Shown here: piece after piece, positions 17,957 through 28,288 of the stretch | How the letters are laid out: each line of letters begins with the position of its first letter | Position numbering within the stretch: the stretch's first letter is position 1 | Source of the DNA: an uncultured Bacteroides sp. | GTDB taxonomy: Bacteria; Bacteroidota; Bacteroidia; Bacteroidales; Bacteroidaceae | Direction of reading: 5' to 3' | Length of the DNA: 64,000 nucleotides | NCBI RefSeq assembly: GCF_963677685.1 | Contig: NZ_OY782186.1 | Span: forward strand, 1,240,001-1,304,000 | Translations under genes and position numbers: made by a program | Notes under the pieces: generated by a model | What the model saw: only the letters and a program-made list of their open reading frames with translations | Databases searched by the model: none | What the model was told of the DNA's origin: nothing

Positions 17957-18229
17957 ATGAACATTAAACCATTAGCAGACAGAGTGCTTATACTCCCTGC
18001 ACCTGCAGAAGAAAAAACAATTGGTGGTATCATTATTCCTGATACGGCGAAAGAAAAACCTTTGAAGGGTGAAGTTGTGGCAGTAGGCCATGGTACGAAA
18101 GATGAAGAAATGGTATTGAAGGTAGGTGACACAGTTCTCTACGGAAAATATGCCGGCACAGAGTTGGAAGTAGAGGGTGGCAAGTACCTCATTATGCGTC
18201 AGAGCGACGTTCTTGCTGTTTTGGGTTAA
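17957..18229 (+). CDS. groES: 10-kDa co-chaperonin GroES
   Basis: The 90-residue heptameric lid of the GroEL folding chamber starts [34 protein letters not shown] when read across, with the mobile loop (about 17-35) intact, and ends QSDVLAVLG. Length is standard. It is 40 bp upstream of groEL, the usual operon order. I looked for a CIRCE inverted repeat upstream and did not find one, so heat regulation is not evident from sequence. Confidence 0.98.
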   Translation: MNIKPLADRVLILPAPAEEKTIGGIIIPDTAKEKPLKGEVVAVGHGTKDEEMVLKVGDTVLYGKYAGTELEVEGGKYLIMRQSDVLAVLG

Positions 18230-18254
18230 TAAAAAGAAGATAGTTAAATAATAA

Positions 18255-19910
<1,656 letters not shown>

Positions 19911-19941
19911 TATTATTTCGCACTTATACATAGCTTTAAAG

Positions 19942-19980
19942 AAAGGCCATTCTCTTTATGAAAAAGAGAGTGGCCTTTTT
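19942..19980 (+). terminator. Rho-independent terminator after groEL
   Basis: AAAGGCCATTCTCTTT at 19942-19957 pairs with AAAGAGAGTGGCCTTT over 16 bp with one G:U pair, followed by Ts. It lies about 30 bp past the groEL stop. Confidence 0.92.
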
Positions 19981-20164
19981 ATTAATTCTTTCTATCAGAA
20001 TTATTTTTTGTTTTATAATATCTATTATGGAAGGAATGTTAAATTAATATCTCTTATTTTATTTTTATTGCTTTTGTAATAACCTTTCTGATTATGGTTT
20101 GTTTATTTGTATAGTATAGAATGATATATGTGCTAATAATGTTTAACCTTTAAGAAATGTTCAA

Positions 20165-20383
20165 ATGGATAAGAAAGAGATAGGTTGCAATGCAGGAAAA
20201 GTTTGGCATATACTGAGTAATAATGCCAGTTGGAAATATGACGATTTGAAGGAAAAATCTGGTTTAAAAGATAAAGAGTTAGCTGCTGCTATAGGATGGT
20301 TGGCGAGAGAGAATAAGATTGAATTAGAAGAAGAAGGAGAAGATCTCTATATTTATTTGTGTGTAAACGTATATATTGGATAA
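20165..20383 (+). CDS. Small winged-helix protein (DUF2582 type)
   Basis: The 72-residue protein resembles the winged helix-turn-helix family DUF2582, widespread in Bacteroidetes: NAGKVWHILSNNASWKYDDL, then a helix (LKDKELAAAIGWLARENKIEL) and a beta-wing (EGEDLYIYLCVNVYIG). It is small, cytoplasmic and probably binds nucleic acid or protein, with no enzymatic motif. It is a single gene with a 254-nt upstream gap containing the groEL terminator. The function of this family is not established. Confidence 0.75.
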   Translation: MDKKEIGCNAGKVWHILSNNASWKYDDLKEKSGLKDKELAAAIGWLARENKIELEEEGEDLYIYLCVNVYIG

Positions 20384-20408
20384 GTTTTTATTTGTCAAAA
20401 TAGAAAAT

Positions 20409-20442
20409 TCCCAGAGAAACTTTTTATGAAGCTCCTCCGGGA
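20409..20442 (-). terminator. Probable terminator between convergent small genes
   Basis: TCCCAGAG at 20409-20416 pairs with CTCCGGGA at 20435-20442 (one G:U pair). Read on the minus strand it lies just beyond the stop of the gene at 20455-20874 and is followed by a T-rich tract. Confidence 0.45.
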
Positions 20443-20454
20443 TGTTGTAATCTC

Positions 20455-20874
20455 TTATTTTTTCTCTTTGCTATTTTTCATTTCAATAATAAAAGCTAGA
20501 ATTAGTCCTGCTCCTCCGAATAATAATACACAGGAACCGTAGATAACTCCTGAGATCTGTCGGATGTCCCAGTTGCTGAATCCTTCTCTCGTGCCATAGT
20601 AAGGAAAATAATTCGCACAGATTAAAAAGCCTACGAGAAGTCCTAATCCAACTCCCATCAATAAACATCCTGCTTTTAATGCATTGAATGAAAACCGTGC
20701 TTGTGTATAGTTTGGTAAGGTTAGTTTGTCTAATGAATTGGAACTGATCAATTGTTCATTTAGCTTTTCGATAATAGTTAGACGTTCGCGTTTGCACACG
20801 AAGAGTTCAAACAGTTTGTAGATTCCTAGCGTAATGATGCCCACAATAAGAGGGGCCATAATAAAATCCATCAT
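20455..20874 (-). CDS. Small membrane protein, DUF6249-like
   Basis: The 139-residue protein has three hydrophobic segments (about 4-24, 68-92 and 108-131) separated by a charged cytoplasmic stretch with basic CKRERLTIIEKLNEQL (about 27-42). The shape and the GFSNWDIRQISGVIYGSCVLLFGG region resemble the DUF6249 membrane family found in Bacteroidales next to ECF sigma factors. It is divergent from the sigma-factor gene at 21080, with about 205 nt between starts. It may take part in the same envelope-stress circuit, by position only. Confidence 0.6.
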   Translation of the reverse strand: MMDFIMAPLIVGIITLGIYKLFELFVCKRERLTIIEKLNEQLISSNSLDKLTLPNYTQARFSFNALKAGCLLMGVGLGLLVGFLICANYFPYYGTREGFSNWDIRQISGVIYGSCVLLFGGAGLILAFIIEMKNSKEKK

Positions 20875-21079
20875 AATCGTAATGTATTAAGTGAAAACTT
20901 TTGTTCTTTGCAATGTTGGACGCAAAAGATTTGGAAAGGTTACACGTTTGCATTAAAATAATAATTATCATTGTATCTTGTAAAATAGATTGTAGGTTTT
21001 TATAAATAATAAGCTGAATTAAATTCTTTACTTTGTAACCTTTTTCCGCTCATCGGCGTCTAACGAAGTATATCAATTT

Positions 21080-21631
21080 ATGATGGAAGCGAAAGACGAA
21101 GCACAATATATTCAACGCATACTCGATGGGGAAACAGAACTTTATACGTTTTTTCTTGATCGTTATAGCCGTCCCATCTACTCACTTCTCGTGCAGATGG
21201 TTTCATGCTCGGAAGATGCGGAAGAATTAGTGCAGGATACTTTTTTAAAAGCTTTTCGCAGCCTGAATAGTTATAAAGCTGAAAGTCGTTTCTCCACCTG
21301 GTTATATCGAATAGCCTATAATGTAGCTATTTCATTTACCAGAAAAAAGCGACAGGACTTTTTATATATTGAGGAGAATATGATCAATAACGTGCCGGAT
21401 GAAAAAGCAAAAGAAATACTTTGTGAGACGGATGACGAGGAACGAATATTAGCTTTGGTTAAGGCGGTCGAATTATTAAGTGTTGAAGAAAAGGCATTGA
21501 TCACTCTCTTTTATTATGAGGAAAAATCGATAGAAGAGATAGGAGAGGTGCTTAATTTGAGCATTTCTAATGTGAAAGTTCGCTTGCACCGTATCCGGAA
21601 AAAACTATATTTGTTAATGACTAAAGAGTAA
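21080..21631 (+). CDS. ECF RNA polymerase sigma factor
   Basis: The 183-residue sigma-70 family protein has region 2 (about 15-90: LYTFFLDRYSRPIYSLLVQMV, DAEELVQDTFLKAFRSL, FSTWLYRIAYNVA) and region 4 (about 125-180: LSVEEKALITLFYYEEKSIEEIGEVLNLSISNVKVRLHRIRKKL) and no region 1 or 3. ECF factors redirect RNA polymerase to stress or envelope promoters and are held by a membrane partner. ATG 21080 or 21083 could start. The next gene, 26 bp downstream, encodes a two-helix membrane protein that could be the restraint. Confidence 0.93.
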   Translation: MMEAKDEAQYIQRILDGETELYTFFLDRYSRPIYSLLVQMVSCSEDAEELVQDTFLKAFRSLNSYKAESRFSTWLYRIAYNVAISFTRKKRQDFLYIEENMINNVPDEKAKEILCETDDEERILALVKAVELLSVEEKALITLFYYEEKSIEEIGEVLNLSISNVKVRLHRIRKKLYLLMTKE

Positions 21632-21657
21632 GGACGTCTTTATAGAAAGGAAATAAA

Positions 21658-22023
21658 ATGAAAACAGCTAGAAAAAATAGTATGCTTAAAGAGGCTCTTG
21701 AACGGCGTAATGAAAGAAAATTACCTTCGAATTTCACCTTTCGTATGATGGATCAAGTTTTTGTGGAGGCTCAAAAACAACGGAAACGGAGAGCGTTATT
21801 GAGCTCTATCTTATTACTTACTGCTTCCTTATTCTTGATTTGCTTAGCTGTTTACGCCCTTGTTTTTCGTATGGGTATCAGCTGGAAAGATTTTATGCCT
21901 CAAGTAGATATAATGTCATCATTATCGATTATCAGTTTCTATGTTTATATTGGAGGGCTTGTTTTGGCTTTGCTTGGTTTGGACTATATTCTAAGATCAG
22001 CTCGAAAAAAGCGAGAGCTTTAA
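21658..22023 (+). CDS. Two-TM membrane protein, possible anti-sigma partner
   Basis: The 121-residue protein starts with a basic cytoplasmic segment (about 1-45, MLKEALERRNERKLPSNFTF) and has two hydrophobic helices (about 48-70 and 85-108), ending in a basic tail. It lacks the zinc-binding HxxxCxxC of ZAS anti-sigma factors and the FecR fold. A good AGAAAGGA ribosome-binding-like sequence precedes the ATG. The 26-bp spacing to the ECF gene implies co-transcription, and a role in restraining that sigma factor is an inference from position alone. Confidence 0.65.
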   Translation: MKTARKNSMLKEALERRNERKLPSNFTFRMMDQVFVEAQKQRKRRALLSSILLLTASLFLICLAVYALVFRMGISWKDFMPQVDIMSSLSIISFYVYIGGLVLALLGLDYILRSARKKREL

Positions 22024-22119
22024 TCTGTTTGATGGTGACCTGTTAGGTTGATTTTATCTTTGACGTAACTATTCGGTAGATACTAAAGAATACCTAGTGG
22101 GGGAATTACATGAATATAC

Positions 22120-22473
22120 CTATAGTTCTGCACATTCCTTATTTTTAAGTTCTCTAAAGTCGCTTGGCGATATATCCACATGGCGCTTGAAGAACTTAAC
22201 AAAACTAGACGAGTCTACAAACCCTAGTTCTCTAGCTATTTGTTTGATATTCATCTCTAGTGAAAAATGTAACATCCTTTTGGCTTTAAGAATAATTCGA
22301 TTGTTAATAATCTCTGATGGCTGTTGTCCAGTTATATTTAGTACACTCTTTGTAAGTCTACCCATGGAAATTCTGAGTTTATAGGCATATTCTTTCACTT
22401 GATGCACTTCCTTAATTTTTTTCAATAGTATTGATAAAAATAAGATGATTGTTAATAATAAATGTTTAAATTA
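22120..22473 (-). pseudogene. AraC-family regulator remnant, C-terminal HTH only
   Basis: The minus-strand frame encodes a near-complete AraC HTH domain (VKEYAYKLRISMGRLTKSVL... and IKQIARELGFVDSSSFVKFFKRH) ending at 22120, but has no ATG upstream of the first helix: the frame runs back to a stop at 22471-22473, with only a TTG at 22425 available. The residues between the stop and the TTG still look like the linker preceding such a domain. The roughly 180-residue N-terminal sensor domain expected of AraC regulators is gone. It is either a decapitated pseudogene or an HTH peptide made from a TTG start. It is divergent from the receptor gene at 22644, which it may once have controlled. Confidence 0.65.
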
Positions 22474-22643
22474 TAATTAACTTTGATCTCTTAGAAAGTA
22501 TAACTCTCACAAATCTATTTAGAAGTTCTTAGAGCATAATGAGAAATGAGCGAAAGAAATCTGTTCATAGAGAAGTTTTGATATGTCTCTAAGTGGTTAC
22601 TTCATGAGAGATTTTTTGGTAAAATCTATAGTTGAGAAATATA

Positions 22644-24977
22644 ATGGGTAGAATTAGTAAATTGATCTTTTCATGCATTGCCGCTATAATTGTACAAACA
22701 GCATATGCCCAAACAATAAAACTATCAGGTAATATTACAGATAAGCAAGGTATAGCTATAGATATGGCTACTGTAGTAGTGAAAGATAGTACAGGTAAAA
22801 TAATTACTGGCTGTACTAGTGACTCGCTGGGTTACTTTGCGATGGAGGTTATGCCACAAGCTTATAGCCTGCACATCTCGTGTGTAGGTTATGCAGACTA
22901 TACGCATCAGATAGGGGGTAAAAGTGTATTTGTTAATGCAGTGCTTGATGATGCTGCTATCAACCTAGGTGAAGTGGCGGTTACTGCCAAAACTCCGCTT
23001 ATCCGCCGAGAGATAGATCGTGTGGTGCTCAATGCCGAGAAACTTAATGCCATATCCACCAACTTTATGGATGTGCTGAAGCATATGCCGGGCGTGATAG
23101 TACAAGATGATAATATCAGTATGCTTAACAAGGGCAAGATAATCTTCTTGATGAATGGCCGTGAGATGAAGATGGACATAAAAGGACTTTTTACTTATCT
23201 TAGTTCACTACCTTCTGATAATCTGAAACAGATCGAAGTGATGACTACTCCGCCTGCTAAATACTCCGCCGAGGGAAATGCTGGAGTGATTAATTTTGTG
23301 ACCAAGAAACTTGAGAATAACTACTTTGGAGGATACGTAGCCAACCGATTGTCTATCAAGGAGAGAGTATATGATGGCGCAAATCTTAGTCTTCAATACA
23401 AACATAATCGGCTTGAGGCATATGTCAATACTGGAGTAGGATTTGGCACGATACAATCAGAGAGCAAGCGTTGTATCAATTATACATCAGAAATATGGAA
23501 TACCACTAATCGAAAATTTAAATCCAATGATTACGTATTGGGCACAGCCGGTGCCGACTATGTGCTGACTAAAAATTCATCAGTAGGTGGCATCCTGTCT
23601 TATATCAACATGCAGCCTGATGCAGATGATACGTCAAAGACCACAATTTTGCCCGCTGCAACAAATAGTCGGTCTAGATATTTCGAAACGACTACCGACT
23701 TCAACAGTAACTACAATCGCTACAATGCCAACCTACATTACGTGCTTAATAATATAGGCAATGGTGGATTGCTGAATGTGAATGCCGACTATTTGAATTA
23801 TACTATCAACGATCATGTAGATTTGCAAACTACACATGACGAGGATATGAGTTATCTGAATTCTCCTAAGACAATGATAGACATCTATCAGGGTAAGGCC
23901 GATATGGAGATGCCCATTGGGCATTGCATAATGTCGTATGGTGCAGCTTATTCGCAGTCGAAGACCGATAATCGCACTGACTATGAGCGCATGAGCACTG
24001 GTCAAGATTTGAGTGATTACTTCGTATATCGTGAATCTATCTTTGCTGCTTATTCCGACGTGAAATATAAATTTTCGGATCATTGGAACCTTAAGTTTGG
24101 TGTGCGTGGTGAATATGCTAAACTTGATGGCAATTCCATTAAGATGAATAATCGCACAGTGAAACATTTGTTCGATGTATTTCCTACGGCATACGTCAAT
24201 TATAGTTGGAGTGACTATAGCGCCCTTAGTTTGAGCGTATCAAGTAGAATAAATCGTCCTAGCTACGTAGACATCAATCCATTTACTACATACAATGATG
24301 CCCATACCGTCACAACGGGTAATCCCAATCTGTTACCAGAGAAGTCATATACGGCCGAACTCGGTTATGCACTTGGAAACTTCTCTTTGTCAACCAGTGT
24401 AATGTGGAAGAGTCGTGTGATATCTTCATACACATCAATAGACAAAACTCAGAAACTTACTACCATGACTGTGGATAATGTAATGAAAAAGCAGATGTAT
24501 AGTTTGGATGCATCATATTACTTCGACAAAATTTTGTGGCTCGACTGCGATATAGAAGGTAGTGTTTATAAGATTGTCTCCAAACCAATGGCTGGATACA
24601 ATTTGGAAAAAACTAATAATACATCTGTATTCCTTTACATGAATAATAATTTCTACTTTAATCAACGGAAGACCTTGATGGCTACCCTTTGGGGACAATA
24701 TCAGTCGAAGGAGAAGGATGTGGTAGGCGAAAGTTCTTCAAGATACAGAGTCGACCTAGGCTTTAAATGGCTACTCATGGGTAAACGGTTGTCTATTGGT
24801 GTAGAATGTCAAAATTTACTAGCATCGCATGCTAAATCCATAGTCAAGTCTGAAGATGCAACTTACGTATTTGATCGTACACCATATCGTGTGGCAAATC
24901 TAACAGTATCTTATCGATTCGGTAAGAAACTTAATGTGCAGCAAAAGAAATTCGGTATAGATTCTGGACGATTATAA
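22644..24977 (+). CDS. TonB-dependent-receptor-like outer-membrane beta-barrel protein
   Basis: From ATG 22644 the protein has 777 residues: a signal peptide (about 1-23, ending TAYAQ), a carboxypeptidase-regulatory-like beta domain (about 25-105, SGNITDKQGIAIDMATVVV), a plug-like domain (about 110-205, with DVLKHMPGVIVQDD and KYSAEGNAGVINFVTK), then a beta-barrel ending in an aromatic-rich strand. This is the outer-membrane beta-barrel family 3 type common in Bacteroidales, probably an importer or a defective relative. An in-frame TTG at 22632 would add four residues and is less likely. No SusD partner follows. The adjacent AraC remnant and isolated position suggest a mobile or decaying accessory unit. 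Confidence 0.88.
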   Translation: MGRISKLIFSCIAAIIVQTAYAQTIKLSGNITDKQGIAIDMATVVVKDSTGKIITGCTSDSLGYFAMEVMPQAYSLHISCVGYADYTHQIGGKSVFVNAVLDDAAINLGEVAVTAKTPLIRREIDRVVLNAEKLNAISTNFMDVLKHMPGVIVQDDNISMLNKGKIIFLMNGREMKMDIKGLFTYLSSLPSDNLKQIEVMTTPPAKYSAEGNAGVINFVTKKLENNYFGGYVANRLSIKERVYDGANLSLQYKHNRLEAYVNTGVGFGTIQSESKRCINYTSEIWNTTNRKFKSNDYVLGTAGADYVLTKNSSVGGILSYINMQPDADDTSKTTILPAATNSRSRYFETTTDFNSNYNRYNANLHYVLNNIGNGGLLNVNADYLNYTINDHVDLQTTHDEDMSYLNSPKTMIDIYQGKADMEMPIGHCIMSYGAAYSQSKTDNRTDYERMSTGQDLSDYFVYRESIFAAYSDVKYKFSDHWNLKFGVRGEYAKLDGNSIKMNNRTVKHLFDVFPTAYVNYSWSDYSALSLSVSSRINRPSYVDINPFTTYNDAHTVTTGNPNLLPEKSYTAELGYALGNFSLSTSVMWKSRVISSYTSIDKTQKLTTMTVDNVMKKQMYSLDASYYFDKILWLDCDIEGSVYKIVSKPMAGYNLEKTNNTSVFLYMNNNFYFNQRKTLMATLWGQYQSKEKDVVGESSSRYRVDLGFKWLLMGKRLSIGVECQNLLASHAKSIVKSEDATYVFDRTPYRVANLTVSYRFGKKLNVQQKKFGIDSGRL

Positions 24978-25129
24978 ATGTTGTTTGTGAAACAAAATCT
25001 CTCTGCTAATTATTAAATGGAGAACTAAAATATATTTAATATTTCTTCAAAGCTTAAAATAAACTTCTTTTCTGACCATTTTTTGCTCATAAGTATTTTA
25101 ATTTTGCTCAAAATTGAAATAAGAAAAAT

Positions 25130-26143
25130 ATGAGAAGTTTTGCATCTGATAATAATTCAGGAGTTCATCCACTAGTAATGGAAGCATTAGTTCGGGCTAA
25201 CGATAACCATGCTTTGGGGTATGGAGAAGATCATTGGACGGAAGAGGCGGTTGCTAAAATTAAAGAAGTTTTTACTTCTGACTGTGAACCTCTATTTGTA
25301 TTTAACGGTACCGGAAGTAATATTGTGGCGCTTCAGTTAATGGTGCGTCCTTATCATTCTATCATCTGTGCCGAAACGGCTCACATTTATGTGGATGAAT
25401 GTGGCTCTCCTGTAAAAAATACCGGAGCACAAATTCGTCCGGTTGTAACTACTGATGGTAAACTGACGCCGGAATTAATTCTACCTTATTTGCATGGCTT
25501 TGGCGATCAGCATCATTCGCAACCGGGGGCTATTTATTTGTCACAATGCACAGAGTTAGGAACCATTTATACGGTTGATGAACTTAAAGCAATCACTTCC
25601 TTAGCTCATCAATACAACATGCGTGTACATATGGATGGAGCTCGGATTGCTAATGCTTGTGCTGCCCTTAATGTTTCTTTACGGGAAATGACACTCGATT
25701 GTGGAATTGATGTGCTTAGTTTTGGAGGAACAAAAAATGGCCTGATGATGGGGGAATGTGTCATTGTTTTCGACAACTCGTTGAAAGCTGAGGCTCGCTT
25801 TGTTCGGAAACAATCGGCTCAGCTAGCATCTAAGATGCGCTATCTTTCTTCTCAGTTCACAGCATACCTTACAGATGATCTTTGGTTAAAGAATGCAGTG
25901 CATGCTAATGCCATGGCACATAGATTATATGAGGAATTAAAGGATGTTCAAGGTGTTTGCTTTACTCAGAAAGCTGAAAGTAATCAGTTATTTCTCTCTA
26001 TGCCGCGAAAATTAATTGATAAATTACTGCAATCTTATTTCTTTTATTTCTGGAAAGAAGAGAAGGATGAGATTCGTCTAGTTACTTCTTTTGATACGAC
26101 TGATGAAGATATAGATCAATTCATAAAAGTTCTTCATTCATAA
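25130..26143 (+). CDS. ltaE: Low-specificity L-threonine aldolase-like PLP enzyme
   Basis: The 337-residue fold-type I PLP enzyme cleaves threonine or allo-threonine to glycine and acetaldehyde if it is a true aldolase. It begins SFASDNNSGVHPLVMEAL with a D-N pair typical of the family. The HMDGARIANA segment (about 170-179) and the PLP lysine in FGGTKNG (Lys202) are clear. The family (beta-eliminating lyase/threonine aldolase) also includes enzymes with other beta-hydroxy amino-acid substrates, so substrate choice is not certain. It is a single gene with no operon partners and a TAATTTTG promoter-like element at 25099-25106. Confidence 0.88.
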   Translation: MRSFASDNNSGVHPLVMEALVRANDNHALGYGEDHWTEEAVAKIKEVFTSDCEPLFVFNGTGSNIVALQLMVRPYHSIICAETAHIYVDECGSPVKNTGAQIRPVVTTDGKLTPELILPYLHGFGDQHHSQPGAIYLSQCTELGTIYTVDELKAITSLAHQYNMRVHMDGARIANACAALNVSLREMTLDCGIDVLSFGGTKNGLMMGECVIVFDNSLKAEARFVRKQSAQLASKMRYLSSQFTAYLTDDLWLKNAVHANAMAHRLYEELKDVQGVCFTQKAESNQLFLSMPRKLIDKLLQSYFFYFWKEEKDEIRLVTSFDTTDEDIDQFIKVLHS

Positions 26144-26346
26144 TGGTTTTTGTTGAGGTCTGTTTTTTAGATAGATTCAATACTATGTCTATCAATATTT
26201 TGTGCTTTGCATCTAAAGGTGGAAATAATTCAGAATTATACCTAATGCTCTGACATAAAGTCTATTTATGTATTGATTTTGAGGCTGTTTGCTACGTTAG
26301 CTTGCATTGTGTTTTCTATTTTATCTTAAATCTAAAATATATAGAT

Positions 26347-26354
26347 TATATTTG
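26347..26354 (+). promoter_or_regulatory. Bacteroides -7 element for the SusCD-linked sigma factor
   Basis: TATATTTG matches TAnnTTTG, 38 bp before the ATG at 26393. No -33 TTTG is placed correctly. Confidence 0.4.
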
Positions 26355-26392
26355 CAGCTTAAACGTTTTGAAACGATAGTTGTTCTTTAAAT

Positions 26393-26956
26393 ATGCGTAG
26401 GGTTGAACAAGATGGAATGATATTAGAGAAACTGAAGAGCGGGGATCAAAATGCTTTGAAGAGCTTATTTGATGCCTACTATTCGGTTTTGTGTATCTAT
26501 TCGGTTCAAATAACTGAGTCGTTACATCAGTCTGAAGATATTGTTCAGGAATTGTTTATTGAACTTTGGGAAAAGAAACTCTACAATAATATCACAACAG
26601 GACTCGGCATTTATCTTTTTTATGCAGTGAGAAACCAATCAGTAGCTTTTGCGCGTAAAAACCACAAATTTTCAGATATTCAGGAATTGGAAGAATTGTC
26701 TTATTCTCCCATAGAAGATCTGTATGATGACGAAGAGCTCAAGCTAAAACATGAGAAGTTGCATAAAACTTTGCAAGTACTTTCTCCTCAAGAATATAAA
26801 GTCTTGACTGAGGTGGTGCTTAATGGCAAAAAGTATAAAGAGGTCGCTGCAGAACTTAATATCTCTATTAATACGGTAAAGACTCATTTATCTAGAGCGA
26901 TGAAGACTTTACGGAAAGATAAAACACTTACTTTCTTTTTTATCTCTATTTTTTAA
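26393..26956 (+). CDS. ECF sigma factor of the Bacteroides SusC/SusD-linked family
   Basis: The 187-residue sigma-70-type protein has region 2 (about 20-85, QNALKSLFDAYYSVLCIYSVQ, EDIVQELFIELWEK) and region 4 (about 120-180, LSPQEYKVLTEVVLNGKKYKEVAAELNISINTVKTHLSRAMKTL). This is the sequence type that pairs with FecR and STN-SusC in Bacteroidales. The FecR gene follows after 68 nt. The expected mechanism is release from FecR when substrate-loaded SusC contacts it, then transcription of the SusC-SusD operon. That is a property of the family and not shown here. Confidence 0.93.
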   Translation: MRRVEQDGMILEKLKSGDQNALKSLFDAYYSVLCIYSVQITESLHQSEDIVQELFIELWEKKLYNNITTGLGIYLFYAVRNQSVAFARKNHKFSDIQELEELSYSPIEDLYDDEELKLKHEKLHKTLQVLSPQEYKVLTEVVLNGKKYKEVAAELNISINTVKTHLSRAMKTLRKDKTLTFFFISIF

Positions 26957-27024
26957 AAAATAGAGATTTTATGTCACCCATTTCTGGGTAATACTACTCT
27001 TTTAATAAAATAAAACGGCTAATA

Positions 27025-28194
27025 ATGGATCACAGTGACAATTTTGTACTCCTCTTTCGTAAATACATAGATAGGGAGTTATCACAATCAGAATTGAAGG
27101 AGCTGAAAGAATGGATTAATGAATCTGCAGATAACAAGAAGCTATTTGTTAGCTTCCTGTCTTTGCATAAGGTTGATCTACAGCTTATAAGCAAGGATCT
27201 GATTGATAATAGAGACGCCTGGAATAAAGTTCACCGGAGAATTAATACTCGGAGAAGAAAGCAGCTGATGGTTCGTTGGACTGTTGCCGCTTCTGTTATT
27301 GCAATCATAGGCTTTTTCTCTGCTCTTTACTGGAGTGCTCCTGAACTCTTTTTGACACGCGAAGACTCTTTTGCTCAATTGTATCCAAATATGGGTGAGA
27401 AAAAGGCTTTTCTTACTTTGTCAAATGGCAAAATTATTCCGCTTCAGGGGAAGTCAAAAATGGTTATTAGCGAATCCAATGGTAAAGTTGTAGGATATAA
27501 TGAGTCAAATCATCTTATTTATGAAAATAATCGCCAGATAAATTATGTGGTGCCATTATATAATAAGATAACGGTTCCTCGTGGAGGAGAATATACAATC
27601 ACTTTATCTGATGGAACGCGGGTCTGGCTTAATGCGGATTCAAAATTGGAATATCCAGTTTCTTTCTCCAATATTCGTAATGTGAAATTAGAGGGTGAGG
27701 CTTATTTTGAAGTTGCTCACGACAAACATAAACCTTTTATTGTTTATAGCCGTAATATTAAGGTGCAGGTTTTGGGTACGAAATTCAATGTAAACTCTTA
27801 CGATCCTGCGCATGTGTTTGTTACTTTGGCTGAGGGTAAGGTATCAGTATCTTCTCCCTATGAAAGTAAAATTTTGTTTCCGGGTGATCAAGCTGAAATG
27901 TCCACTAATAAAGCTCTTTCTGACGTGAAGAAAGTAAACGTTAATATTTATACTTCATGGGTTACCGGTACTTTTGAGTTTAATGATACACCGATGGAAG
28001 ATATCGTGACTCAACTTTCACTATGGTATAATGTGAAGATGAAGTTTGCTTCGCCTGAACTGAAACAAATAACCTTTACAGGAGCTATCTTGAAAAGCAA
28101 ATCATTGGGATATGCATTAGAGCTAATTCAAAGGGTTTCAAATATTAATTTTGAGAAAAAAGAAAATGTAATTGTGGTGACACAACAACAATAA
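27025..28194 (+). CDS. FecR-family anti-sigma factor
   Basis: The 389-residue inner-membrane protein has a short N-terminal cytoplasmic domain (about 1-78, sigma-binding), one transmembrane helix (about 81-105, MVRWTVAASVIAIIGFFSAL), and a large periplasmic region with the FecR signature (VPRGGEYTITLSDGTRVWLNADS, about 186-210) and a C-terminal DUF4974-type domain (about 315-389). It transmits a signal from the STN domain of the receptor to the sigma factor. It lies between its cognate ECF gene and SusC. Length is typical. Confidence 0.94.
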   Translation: MDHSDNFVLLFRKYIDRELSQSELKELKEWINESADNKKLFVSFLSLHKVDLQLISKDLIDNRDAWNKVHRRINTRRRKQLMVRWTVAASVIAIIGFFSALYWSAPELFLTREDSFAQLYPNMGEKKAFLTLSNGKIIPLQGKSKMVISESNGKVVGYNESNHLIYENNRQINYVVPLYNKITVPRGGEYTITLSDGTRVWLNADSKLEYPVSFSNIRNVKLEGEAYFEVAHDKHKPFIVYSRNIKVQVLGTKFNVNSYDPAHVFVTLAEGKVSVSSPYESKILFPGDQAEMSTNKALSDVKKVNVNIYTSWVTGTFEFNDTPMEDIVTQLSLWYNVKMKFASPELKQITFTGAILKSKSLGYALELIQRVSNINFEKKENVIVVTQQQ

Positions 28195-28199
28195 TAAAA

Positions 28200-28227
28200 T
28201 TAGGGAAAACAGAAGTGCTTCCCCTAA
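28200..28227 (+). terminator. Hairpin between FecR and SusC, possible attenuator
   Basis: TTAGGGAA at 28200-28207 faces TTCCCCTAA at 28219-28227 with one bulged base, just after the FecR stop. There is no long T run. It may partly uncouple regulators from the SusC-SusD transcript. Confidence 0.35.
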
Positions 28228-28288
28228 TAAAAATAAATAATAATTCCTGTTGGCGCAGGCATAAATTAATTTTTAAGCATTCAAAAGT

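Noticed and set aside
22097..22384. 95-codon plus-strand frame
   Set aside because: It is antisense to the AraC HTH remnant, which has a clear domain match.
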